From: CAZRDB01 sp964598695
GTDB lineage: Bacteria; Armatimonadota; Zipacnadia; UBA1398
Direction: 5' to 3'
Assembly: GCA_964598695.1 (NCBI GenBank)
Contig: CAZRDB010000098.1
Span: 1-18,177, forward strand
DNA length: 18,177 nucleotides
Shown: positions 7,495-14,216 of the stretch, one piece after another
How the letters are laid out: each line of letters begins with the position of its first letter
How positions within the stretch are numbered: position 1 is the first letter of the stretch
The notes under the pieces: model-generated
What the model was told of the DNA's origin: nothing
The model's database searches: none
What the model saw: the letters and a program-made list of their open reading frames with translations, nothing else
Program-made: the position numbers and the translations under genes

Positions 7495-7528
7495 CGAGGG
7501 GGAGGCCAGCGGGCGTTCCTCCCCCTCG
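7495..7528. terminator. Perfect 11-bp hairpin between convergent genes, probable bidirectional terminator
   Basis: CGAGGGGGAGG (7495-7505) is exactly complementary to CCTCCCCCTCG (7518-7528) around a 12-base loop. It lies 16 bases after the stop of the pseudopilin-like gene and 19 bases beyond the stop of the opposing PilZ gene. No U-run follows on either strand, so it may be an L-shaped or Rho-assisted terminator, common in high-GC genomes. Confidence 0.65.
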
Positions 7529-7547
7529 CGAGTCCCTCGGGCCGACG

Positions 7548-7931
7548 CTACTCGTAGAGGGTGTCGACGAACTCGATGATCCGGTCGCGATCGCGCGGGT
7601 GGACGTTGTCGAAGTAGAGCGCGTGGCAGTGGCGGACCCCGCCGTCCTCCTCCTCCACCCGGTTGTGGCGCACGACGATCGCGGTCACCTCGATGTCCTC
7701 GATCTCCGGCTGTCCGTCCTCACCGGTGACCGGCAGCAACAGGTGGACGTGGTAGCGGCCGAACAGCGGGAGGGGCTCCTCGAGCGTGATGTAGGCGCCG
7801 GAGCCACTCAGGTTCTGCGTGGCCGCCGTCACGGGCTCGTGGGCGTTCGGCGGCGACAGCGCGATACTGACCTCCGCATCCACACGTCGGTCCCTGCGCC
7901 GCTCCGACCACATGTCCGCCTTGCGTGGCAC
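7548..7931 (-). CDS. PilZ-domain protein, c-di-GMP binding
   Basis: A 127-residue single-domain protein. It has the PilZ signature: RRDRR at 12-16 (the RxxxR part) and NLSGSGAY at 40-47 (the D/NxSxxG part), so it should bind cyclic di-GMP. Beta-rich sequence follows (YHVHLLLPV, IEVTAIVVRHN, HALYFDNV). A GTG at 7931 with GGGAGG five bases upstream is the best start; an ATG at 7913 is the alternative and leaves the motif intact. It lies 31 bases after nth on the same strand and is probably the last gene of that operon. Its output target is unknown: there is no second domain. Confidence 0.85.
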   Translation of the reverse strand: MPRKADMWSERRRDRRVDAEVSIALSPPNAHEPVTAATQNLSGSGAYITLEEPLPLFGRYHVHLLLPVTGEDGQPEIEDIEVTAIVVRHNRVEEEDGGVRHCHALYFDNVHPRDRDRIIEFVDTLYE

Positions 7932-7962
7932 CCGATCCTCCCGTCGTCGCGCCTGCGCGCTC

Positions 7963-8613
7963 CTAGAGTCCGTTGCGCGGGCAGAGCGCCACGATCGGGC
8001 ACTCGCCGCAGCGCGGACGCTTCGCCTCACAGGGACCGCGCCCGTGGATGGTCAGCGTATGACCGAGCGCGATCCAGTCCTTCCGCGGGAAGAGCGCCAT
8101 CAGGTCCTGCTCGATCTTCTCCGCGGTCGCCTGCTCCGAGAGCCCCATCCGCCCGCTCAGGCGCATCACGTGCGTGTCGACCACGACGCCCTCGGCGATC
8201 CCGTACCACGTGCCGAGCACGACATTGGCCGACTTGCGCGCCACCCCGGGCAGACGAAGAAGGTCCTCCATCCGGGCGGGCACCTCGCCGTCGAACTCCT
8301 CGGCGATCATCCGCCCCGCGCCCTGGATCGACGCCGCCTTGCGCCGGAACATCCCCGTCTGCCGGACGAGCTGCTCCACCTCAGCCGGGTCGGCCGTCGC
8401 GAGCGCCTCGGGCGTCGGGTACCGCCGGAACAGCTCCGGCGTGACCTCGTTCACCTTGGCGTCGGTGCACTGGGCCGAGAGGATCACCCCGACCAGCAGC
8501 TCCCACGCGCTGTGGTGGACCAGCGCGCAGGTCGCGTCCGGGTAGGCCTTGCGCAGCCGCGCGAGCATCGCCCGTGCGTGCTTGCGGGGGTCTGGCTGGG
8601 AATCGGCGCCCAA
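7963..8613 (-). CDS. nth: Endonuclease III, base-excision repair DNA glycosylase/AP lyase
   Basis: Removes oxidised pyrimidines and cleaves at abasic sites. The order is as in E. coli Nth: ELLVGVILSAQCTD near the N-terminus, the helix-hairpin-helix LLRLPGVARKSANVVLG with the catalytic lysine, VDTHVMRL with the catalytic aspartate, and the C-terminal 4Fe-4S loop C-x6-C-x2-C-x5-C. The C-terminal cysteines make it the Fe-S form, not MutY (no extra C-terminal domain). No upstream ATG has a good site. A TTG at 8613 preceded by AAGGAGG gives 216 residues, close to the E. coli length; ATG at 8568 gives 201. The start is 22 bases after the TolB-like gene. Confidence 0.95.
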   Translation of the reverse strand: MGADSQPDPRKHARAMLARLRKAYPDATCALVHHSAWELLVGVILSAQCTDAKVNEVTPELFRRYPTPEALATADPAEVEQLVRQTGMFRRKAASIQGAGRMIAEEFDGEVPARMEDLLRLPGVARKSANVVLGTWYGIAEGVVVDTHVMRLSGRMGLSEQATAEKIEQDLMALFPRKDWIALGHTLTIHGRGPCEAKRPRCGECPIVALCPRNGL

Positions 8614-8635
8614 CGGGGCTCGCGCCTCCTTCTCG

Positions 8636-9625
8636 CTAGAGCACCGGCGACCAAGCCGGGTAGGCGTCGCGCTCGCGCGCCGGCGCCAGGGCCCGCTTGT
8701 TGGTGCCGTCGGCATTCATCAGCCAGATATCGGCCGTGTTCTCGCTCGCGGTCCGCTCGTAGGCGATCTGCGTGCCGTCGGGTGACCAGCAGGGGAAGTG
8801 GTTGCCGCTGCCATCGGTCGTGAGCTGGACCTGGTCGGCGCCGTTGGCGTCCATCGAGTAGATGTCGCGCGTGCCGTCGGCCTCGTTCTGGAGCACGTAG
8901 AGCAGGCGCGTCCCGTCGGGGCTCCAGGCCGGGGCAAGGCTCGCCGAGCCGGCCGCCGTGGTCGTGATCTGGCGGGCGTTGCGTCCGTCGGCCTCCATGA
9001 TGAAGATCTCCGGCGTCCCGGCGTTGCGGTTCGAACTGAAGGCGATCAGGGTGCCGTCGGGCGACCAGCTCGGGTTGTTGTCGGAGGCCGTGTTGTCGGT
9101 GATCCGCGCAAGCAGCGTGCCGTCCGGGTTGATCGTGTAGATCTCGAGCTGGGAGTTGTCGCGGTCCGAGTGGAAGGCGATCACGTTCTGGGTCGACCAG
9201 TCGGCGGCGAGGTTGAAGCCCTTGCCATCGGTGATCTTGTAGAAGTAGCTGGTCTCGCCCTCGCTGTTGAGAACCGGCGTGTTGTCGACATTGGCCCACC
9301 AGAGGTCGGCCTGGCTGCCGCCCGCGGCCGAGAAGAGGATCCGCGTGCCGTCGGGCGACCAGGCCGGCGTGGTGTCGTGGTAGCCCGAGGACGTCAGCCG
9401 GATCGGCTTCTCGCCGTCGGCCGCGATGGCCATGACCTCGCCGTTCTGCCCCGCGCGCAGCGACTCGAACAGGATGATGTTGCGCGTGGAGGTCTGGATG
9501 CCGCCGTTCTCCTGCCCGATCACGGTGTCAAGGCTGTAGCCGCTGTTGTCGGAGTTGCAGGCGGTGAGCAGGCAACCGAGGGCCAGCGTCACGATCACGG
9601 CCCCCAACCCAAGACGGTACTGCAT
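8636..9625 (-). CDS. TolB-like beta-propeller lipoprotein
   Basis: A 329-residue lipoprotein: the hydrophobic N-terminus ends in the lipobox LTAC, with Cys23 as the lipid-attachment site. The rest is built of repeated WD40-like/PD40 blades, recognisable by the recurrent PAWSPDGTRI/PSWSPDGTLI/PCWSPDGTQI and DIYSMDANG-type segments, about six in all. This fold serves as a protein-interaction platform in TolB and as a domain of surface peptidases; no catalytic domain is attached here. It is not TolB itself, as the N-terminal TolB domain is missing. It sits 36 bases after the UroD-family gene and 22 bases before nth, probably one transcript. GGAAGGGG precedes the ATG by about ten bases. Confidence 0.87.
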   Translation of the reverse strand: MQYRLGLGAVIVTLALGCLLTACNSDNSGYSLDTVIGQENGGIQTSTRNIILFESLRAGQNGEVMAIAADGEKPIRLTSSGYHDTTPAWSPDGTRILFSAAGGSQADLWWANVDNTPVLNSEGETSYFYKITDGKGFNLAADWSTQNVIAFHSDRDNSQLEIYTINPDGTLLARITDNTASDNNPSWSPDGTLIAFSSNRNAGTPEIFIMEADGRNARQITTTAAGSASLAPAWSPDGTRLLYVLQNEADGTRDIYSMDANGADQVQLTTDGSGNHFPCWSPDGTQIAYERTASENTADIWLMNADGTNKRALAPARERDAYPAWSPVL

Positions 9626-9661
9626 TCGATGACAACCCCTTCCGAATGGGGGCGGAGCGGT

Positions 9662-10597
9662 CTACGCGCCTGCGCGTCGGACCGCCCGACCTATGGCTTC
9701 GAGCACCGGGAGTGGCGTGTCGGTCGGCACCGCGCAGCCGCAGGCCACCAGGAGGTGGCTCCCGCCGGACTGCGCGATCGCGTCGGACACCTGCGCCTCC
9801 ATCTCCTCGGGCGAGACCTCACCGGCGGTCACCTCGTCGATCCCGGCCACGAGCGGCCGGTCCGGGACCCGCTGCCGCGCCTGACGGATGCTGACGTCCG
9901 TGGTGCGGTCGCTCCAGCTCAGGAGATCGCACGGGCAGCGCGCCAGCAGATCGAAGTGGAGCCGACCCGCGCCGTGGACATGGAGGACGTTGAGCCGGCC
10001 GACGGCCATCGCCGCTTCCATCACTTGGACGTCCAGGGGGAGGATCTCGGTTTCGTAGAGCGCCTCGCTCATCGCCGAGGCGCTGGCCGCGCCGCAGGCG
10101 AGGAAGATCCCGTCGACGACCGTGAGGCAGGTCTCCGCCCAGCGGATCAGCGACTCGGTGACCGACCGCAGCCCGGCCCGTGTCGCCTCGGGATCCTCCG
10201 CGAGGAACCGGAGCAGGCGCTTGCCGGTGATCTTGTCGCCGAAGGCGAACGGGTCGAAGACCGTGTCGACCATCGGCCGGCCGTCGTCGATCTGTGCGCG
10301 GATCGCCCGGAGCGCCTCGAGGTGCCGGCCGAAGTGTCCCTCCGTCGGCTCGATCAGGGGGATCTCGGCGAACTCGGCAGGGCTCTCGACGCTGCTGACG
10401 CCCCCGGGCAGGTCGTAGGGCGCGTCGTGCATGACCTTCAGCAGATCGACGTCGAAGCGGCGCGCGAACTCCACCTCGTTGCGAACGAACGCCTCGTCCG
10501 CGCGGTCGCCGCCGGGGAAGTGGTACCACAGGCTGAATGGAGGACGATCCGTCTCAGCCCCCGCGAGTGCGGCCAGGACCCGGTCGCGCTTGGTCAT
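9662..10597 (-). CDS. Uroporphyrinogen decarboxylase (URO-D) superfamily protein, probably methyltransferase-like
   Basis: A 311-residue TIM-barrel protein of the URO-D/cobalamin-methyltransferase superfamily. The N-terminus MTKRDRVLAALAGAETDRPPF is the usual opening of this group, HVHGAG near the middle is the likely metal or substrate loop, and VACGCAVPTDTPL near the C-terminus is the characteristic end motif. The HemE hallmark (RQAGRY) is absent, so I do not call it hemE. In many environmental bacteria these paralogues are thought to demethylate or transfer methyl groups; no corrinoid protein gene is seen next to it. The start at 10597 has GGGAGGT seven bases upstream. It is the first gene of the probable UroD-TolB-nth-PilZ operon. 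Confidence 0.82.
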   Translation of the reverse strand: MTKRDRVLAALAGAETDRPPFSLWYHFPGGDRADEAFVRNEVEFARRFDVDLLKVMHDAPYDLPGGVSSVESPAEFAEIPLIEPTEGHFGRHLEALRAIRAQIDDGRPMVDTVFDPFAFGDKITGKRLLRFLAEDPEATRAGLRSVTESLIRWAETCLTVVDGIFLACGAASASAMSEALYETEILPLDVQVMEAAMAVGRLNVLHVHGAGRLHFDLLARCPCDLLSWSDRTTDVSIRQARQRVPDRPLVAGIDEVTAGEVSPEEMEAQVSDAIAQSGGSHLLVACGCAVPTDTPLPVLEAIGRAVRRAGA

Positions 10598-10723
10598 GTT
10601 GTTACCTCCCACGCCGTAGTTTCGGTACCTTGGGGCAAATGCCTGCCTGCGGGCCACCGGCGCAGGAGGATAGCGGGGCGGCGTCGAAGCCGGCCGTCTG
10701 CTCGATCACGCGGAGGTGACCCG

Positions 10724-11290
10724 ATGCACGGAGAGAGCCTGGGACCCGAGGAGACGCTGTGCGAGGGGCGCTTCCTGCGGTTCGTCCGCCGCTGCTTCCC
10801 GGGCGGCCAGTGGGAGTATACCCGGCGGCCCAACGTGCCGGGTGTTGTGGTGCTGTTCGCCCTGACCGACGACGCGCGGGTGCCGCTCGTCCGGCAGTTC
10901 CGGGTGCCCCTCGGCATGGAGGTGTGGGAGTTGCCGGCCGGCCTGTGCGATCGTGATGAGCCCAAGGAGGCAACGGCCGTGCGCGAGCTGGAGGAGGAGT
11001 GCGGTCTCACCGCCGGACGCGTCGAGTGGCTGATGCGGGCTCCCTCGTGCCAGGCCTCCTCGGCCTCGACGCTCGACTTCTACCTACTGGAGGACGTCCG
11101 TGAGGTGGTGGCGCCGCCGGGGGACGAGCACTTCCCGATCGAGTGCCGGCTCGTGCCGTTGGGGGAGCTGGAGGAGTTCGTCGCGGAGCGGATGGAGGCG
11201 GAGGAGATGGTCGATGCGCGCATTCTGGCCGCGCTGACCGTCGTGCGGCGGCGTCTCGCGCAACGCGCCTCCACAAGCGCGCCAAGGTAG
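10724..11290 (+). CDS. NUDIX hydrolase, ADP-ribose pyrophosphatase-like
   Basis: A 188-residue protein with a perfect NUDIX box from Gly73 to Leu95 (G-x5-E-x7-RELEEECGL). The preceding WELPAG and the upstream VRQFRVPLG are typical of the ADP-ribose/nucleotide-sugar pyrophosphatase branch (NudF-like), which splits ADP-ribose into AMP and ribose 5-phosphate. The exact substrate cannot be read from sequence. ATG at 10724 has GGAGGTGA at 10712-10719, an excellent site. It is divergent from the UroD-family gene (126 bases between them) and convergent with the HEAT/H1-like gene. Its box is canonical, unlike the altered one in the SIR2 fusion at 4131-6566. Confidence 0.9.
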   Translation: MHGESLGPEETLCEGRFLRFVRRCFPGGQWEYTRRPNVPGVVVLFALTDDARVPLVRQFRVPLGMEVWELPAGLCDRDEPKEATAVRELEEECGLTAGRVEWLMRAPSCQASSASTLDFYLLEDVREVVAPPGDEHFPIECRLVPLGELEEFVAERMEAEEMVDARILAALTVVRRRLAQRASTSAPR

Positions 11291-11338
11291 GGGACGGACT
11301 CCAACCCGCGAGTCCTCCACGAATGCGAAGCCCGTCCC
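11291..11338. terminator. Inverted repeat between convergent NUDIX and HEAT genes
   Basis: GGGACGG (11291-11297) pairs exactly with CCGTCCC (11332-11338), and a second short stem GGACT/AGTCC (11296-11300 with 11311-11315) competes with it. Together they fill most of the 66-base gap between two converging stops, which suits a shared terminator. No T-run is present. Confidence 0.3.
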
Positions 11339-11356
11339 TCTGTCTTGGGCGGTCCA

Positions 11357-13276
11357 CTACGCCTTCTTCGGAGCCGCAGGCTTCTTGGGCGCAGCCTTTT
11401 TCGGGGCCGCAGGCTTCTTCGGAGCAGCCGCCTTCTTCACGGCGGGCTTCTTCGGAGCCGCAGGCTTCTTCGGCGCCGCAGGCTTCGCGGCCGCAGGCTT
11501 CTTCGGAGCAGCCGCCTTCGTGGCGGCCGGCTTCTTCGGAGCCGCCTTCTTCGGAGCCGCCGGCTTCTTCGGAGCCGCAGCCTTCTTCGGGGCCGCCGGC
11601 TTCACAGCCGCAGCCTTCTTCGGGGCCGCCGGCTTCACAGCCGCAGCCTTCTTCGGAGCGGCCGGCTTCGCAGCGGCAGCCTTCTTCGGAGCAGCCGGCT
11701 TCGCAGCGGCGGCCTTCTTCGGAGCAGCCGGCTTCGCAGCGGCGGCCTTCTTCGGAGCAGCCGGCTTCGCAGCCGTGGCCTTCTTCGGAGCAGCCGGCTT
11801 TGCAGCGGCCTTCTTCGGAGCGGTCGTCTTCTTCGGTTCCTCGGGCATGGTCTTCCCCCCCTCCTCCGGCGCGTCTGCCTCGGCCGTTGCCGCGGGAACG
11901 CGCGTTTTCGCGATTCGTGCGACGGCACGCGGCGCTGCCTGAACCTGCTTGGATCTCCAGGACTGGTACGACTCCTCGAGATCCTCCAGGGCCAGCGCGA
12001 CGGACTCGCGCACACGGGGGTCATCGTCGTTGCGGAGTGCCATCAGCGGTTCGTAGGCCGAGGGATGGGCGATCGTGGCCAGCGCCTCGACCACCTTGCG
12101 GCGCACGGCCGGCCGGGGGTTGCGCAGCAGGGCGCAGAGGTCGGGGATCGTCTCCACGGCGTGCAGCATCCCCAGCGCCGCGGCGGCATGGAGCTGGACC
12201 GCCCACTCCGGGTCCTGCAGCGCCCGGGCCAGCGGCTTGACCGCCGCCTCGTCGCCCAGCTCGCCGAGCGCCTGCGCCGTCTTCATCCGCACGGCCCAAT
12301 CCGTGTCGGAGAGGCACTTGGTAAGCGGCTTGAGCGCTTCATCCGAGCCGATCGCCTTCATCGCCTCGACCGCGGCGGTGCGGAGGTCCTTGTTGTCGTG
12401 GCGCAGCAGCGCGACGAGGCGGGGGATCGCCTCGCGGCAGGCGATCTGGCCCAGCGCGATCGCCGCGTAACGCCGGACGCGGTCGTTCTCGTCATCGACG
12501 GCGTCGAGCAGCGCCTCGGCGGCGCGGGCGTCGGCCAGGCGGCCCAGCGCCTCGGCCGCCCACCGCCGCACCACGTAGTCGGGATGGCGCAGCGCTCCCA
12601 TCAGCGGCTCGACGGCAGGCTTGCCGATCTTCACCAACGCCTCAGAGGCGGCCTCGCGCACGTCGGTGCTCGGAGAGCTGAGAGCCGCCAGCAGGGGCTC
12701 GACCGCCTTGCCGGCGCCGATCTCGCCCAGCGAGTAGGCCGCGCAACGCGCGAGGTCGACGTTCTCGTCTTCGAGCAGCTCGATCAGCGGCTTGATCGCC
12801 TTCTTGACGCGCAACTCGCCGAGGGCGATCACGATCGACTTCTGCACCTCGACGTTGCGCTCCGAGAGGCGGTCGATCAGGGAGTCGACGACCGAACCGT
12901 CGCCGATCTTGCCGAGGGCTTCGGCCGCCCACTTCCGGGCGAGCGAGTCGGTCGAGTCGAGACACGCGAGGAGCGACTGCGTCGCCGCTTCCCCGATGTT
13001 CGCAAGCGCCTCGGAGGCGGCGCGCTGGACGTTCACGCTCGTATCGCTGAGCGCGGCCACGAGGCAATCGACCGCCCGCGCGTCGCCGATCGCGCCCAGC
13101 GCGTTGGCAGCGCACTTGCGGACATGGAAGGCCCGGGCCTCCATCGCCTCGATCAGAGCGGGCACCGCCGGCACGCCGATCTGTACGAGCGCCTCGACCG
13201 CGTCGATCTGCACGGCCTCGTTCTTGCTCTTGAGACGTTCGATGTGGGCAGCGACCTGCTCGACCTGCTTCGACAT
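11357..13276 (-). CDS. HEAT-repeat protein with histone H1-like Lys/Ala/Pro-rich C-terminal tail
   Basis: A 639-residue cytoplasmic protein (no signal peptide). Residues about 19-445 are 14 consecutive HEAT/PBS-lyase-type repeats of about 31 residues, each close to x-VR-xxAAEALGxIGD-xxAVxPLIxALxD. A linker leads to residue 477, from which 163 residues are almost only Lys, Ala and Pro (units such as KPAAPKKAAAA), like bacterial and eukaryotic H1/AlgP-type tails. That tail should bind DNA or RNA or another polyanion non-specifically. The HEAT solenoid would supply a protein or DNA scaffold, so a nucleoid-associated or chromosome-organising role is plausible but unproven. The start at 13276 is where the repeats begin to make sense and follows GAGGTAGAGAG. 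An internal start may release the tail alone. Confidence 0.88.
   Translation of the reverse strand: MSKQVEQVAAHIERLKSKNEAVQIDAVEALVQIGVPAVPALIEAMEARAFHVRKCAANALGAIGDARAVDCLVAALSDTSVNVQRAASEALANIGEAATQSLLACLDSTDSLARKWAAEALGKIGDGSVVDSLIDRLSERNVEVQKSIVIALGELRVKKAIKPLIELLEDENVDLARCAAYSLGEIGAGKAVEPLLAALSSPSTDVREAASEALVKIGKPAVEPLMGALRHPDYVVRRWAAEALGRLADARAAEALLDAVDDENDRVRRYAAIALGQIACREAIPRLVALLRHDNKDLRTAAVEAMKAIGSDEALKPLTKCLSDTDWAVRMKTAQALGELGDEAAVKPLARALQDPEWAVQLHAAAALGMLHAVETIPDLCALLRNPRPAVRRKVVEALATIAHPSAYEPLMALRNDDDPRVRESVALALEDLEESYQSWRSKQVQAAPRAVARIAKTRVPAATAEADAPEEGGKTMPEEPKKTTAPKKAAAKPAAPKKATAAKPAAPKKAAAAKPAAPKKAAAAKPAAPKKAAAAKPAAPKKAAAVKPAAPKKAAAVKPAAPKKAAAPKKPAAPKKAAPKKPAATKAAAPKKPAAAKPAAPKKPAAPKKPAVKKAAAPKKPAAPKKAAPKKPAAPKKA
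11573..11800 (-). repeat. Seven tandem 33-bp coding repeats
   Basis: These encode seven consecutive 11-residue units KPAAPKKAxAx (A or V at the end) inside the basic tail of the HEAT protein. The units differ mainly at synonymous positions. The flanking tail (11357-11572) is made of shorter, less regular PAAPKK and APKK blocks. Such arrays change copy number easily and are error-prone in short-read assembly. Confidence 0.85.
11846..11867 (-). promoter_or_regulatory. Possible internal ribosome-binding site and start codon
   Basis: Inside the HEAT gene, GGAGGAGGGGGG is followed by six bases (AAGACC) and an in-frame ATG at 11848. Translation from here would give a 163-residue protein made only of the Lys/Ala/Pro tail. 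The purine run also simply encodes Glu-Glu-Gly-Gly, so it may be coincidental. Confidence 0.4.
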
Positions 13277-13360
13277 GACTCTCTCTACCTCGGCGAATCC
13301 ACCGCGCGTCCCAGCCCTGCAGCGAAACGCGTGCGGACCCCGCTCCATCGTCCGTGGCGG

Positions 13361-13448
13361 CCCCTCGTGCTCACAAAGACCGCGAGGGGGTGCCTGTTCG
13401 GTGCGCTCCGTGCACAATCGACCCCTGTTATTCGGGCGCGTACCCGAA
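13361..13448. promoter_or_regulatory. Two inverted repeats in the 289-base gap before the HEAT/H1-like gene
   Basis: CCCCTCG (13361-13367) pairs with CGAGGGG (13383-13389), and TTCGGG (13431-13436) pairs with CCCGAA (13443-13448) around a six-base spacer. Reading leftwards, both lie downstream of the sigma-like gene's stop (13566) and upstream of the HEAT gene's ATG (13276). They could be terminators of the former or operators of the latter. Otherwise 13277-13565 shows no gene and no clear -35/-10 pair. Confidence 0.3.
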
Positions 13449-13565
13449 ACACCTGTAACGAAGTGCATCGCGCACGCACATTCCGCCGCTCAGCGTCAAG
13501 TGATGGGTGCGCGCACGCGCGGACCGCGCACTGCCGTACGGGAGGGCGACCGGACCCGAGGCGCG

Positions 13566-14072
13566 CTACCCCCCGAGCGCGGCGCGCGCGGCGCGCGCGA
13601 TCCACCGGCAGCGTTCGCACTCGTCGAGGTGCTGCAGGACCTGCCCGCCGGTGCGGTCGTCGGCCTGGTTGGCGACGTGCAGCGCGAGCAACAGGTCGGA
13701 GAGGTGGCGCGCCGGGGTGGCCTCCGGTTGGGCGGCCGCGTGTTCGCGGATCTGCTCCCACCGGCGCTCCTCATCGAGACAGACGCGGGCCCCGACCACG
13801 GCGAGATAGGCGAGGAAGGGGGCGCTCTCGTCCCAGCCGGCGAGGACGCGCTCCTCGGCCTGCAGGATCTCGTACAGCACCGAGACCGTGAGATCGTCCC
13901 GCTCCTCGGCCGGCTGCAGCATCGCCGAGATCCGCTCGAGCATCTCGCGGAGTCGACCGGTCACGAGGTCCTCGGTCGGGCCGTCGTGGCGCTTGAGCCG
14001 CGAGACCAGCTCCGCATCCTCCATCCCCGGGCGGGGACGGTGCGGCCGGTGGGATTGGCTGTGGCTGCCCAT
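13566..14072 (-). CDS. Sigma-70 region 2-like protein with C-terminal zinc-finger (ZAS-like) motif
   Basis: A 168-residue cytoplasmic protein. Residues about 58-105 (DDLTVSVLYEILQ, then FLAYLAVVGARVCLDEERR) follow the pattern of ECF sigma factor region 2: DLxQ-like start, then FxxWLxxIARNxxxDxxRR. No region 4 helix-turn-helix is visible. The C-terminus carries HLDECERC (H148, C152, C155), the Hx3Cx2C motif of zinc-binding anti-sigma (ZAS) domains. So it resembles half a sigma factor joined to half an anti-sigma factor; whether it binds RNA polymerase or is a degenerate regulator is unknown. ATG at 14072 with GGAGGAG seven bases upstream is clearly the best start. It lies 144 bases after the HEAT/beta-sandwich gene on the same strand. 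Confidence 0.6.
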   Translation of the reverse strand: MGSHSQSHRPHRPRPGMEDAELVSRLKRHDGPTEDLVTGRLREMLERISAMLQPAEERDDLTVSVLYEILQAEERVLAGWDESAPFLAYLAVVGARVCLDEERRWEQIREHAAAQPEATPARHLSDLLLALHVANQADDRTGGQVLQHLDECERCRWIARAARAALGG

Positions 14073-14147
14073 CGTTCGGCTCCTCCGCACTGTGGTACCG
14101 GCCTGTTCTCCGCGAGGTCGCCCGAGCCCTGCGCCCGGCTAGCCCGA

Positions 14148-14163
14148 GTCCGCCGACGCGGAC
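14148..14163 (-). terminator. Short hairpin downstream of the HEAT/beta-sandwich gene
   Basis: GTCCGC and GCGGAC are exact inverted copies around a four-base loop, 53 bases beyond the stop at 14217. The stem is only 6 bp and has no U-run. It is a weak terminator candidate. Confidence 0.25.
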
Positions 14164-14216
14164 CCGTTCGCTCTCGACGTCGTCGCGGGCGGGTGACGCC
14201 TCTCCGCGCCCCGGCG

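Noticed and set aside
9662..10597. Authentic HemE uroporphyrinogen decarboxylase.
   Set aside because: The HemE N-terminal RQAGRY signature is absent and no haem genes are nearby; only superfamily membership is supported.
10724..11290. Functional partnership of the separate NUDIX hydrolase with the SIR2-NUDIX protein.
   Set aside because: It lies more than 4 kb away beyond an opposing operon and looks like an ordinary housekeeping ADP-ribose pyrophosphatase; nothing in the sequence links the two.
11573..11800. Regular 33-bp repeats considered as a CRISPR array.
   Set aside because: The repeats are contiguous with no spacers, keep a reading frame, and vary at synonymous positions; no cas genes are present.
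11345..13891. Plus-strand frames across the HEAT gene, one reading as a Gly/Phe/Ala repeat protein (11385-11942).
   Set aside because: These are mirror readings of the Lys/Ala/Pro tail and the HEAT repeats. The minus-strand HEAT register is unmistakable.
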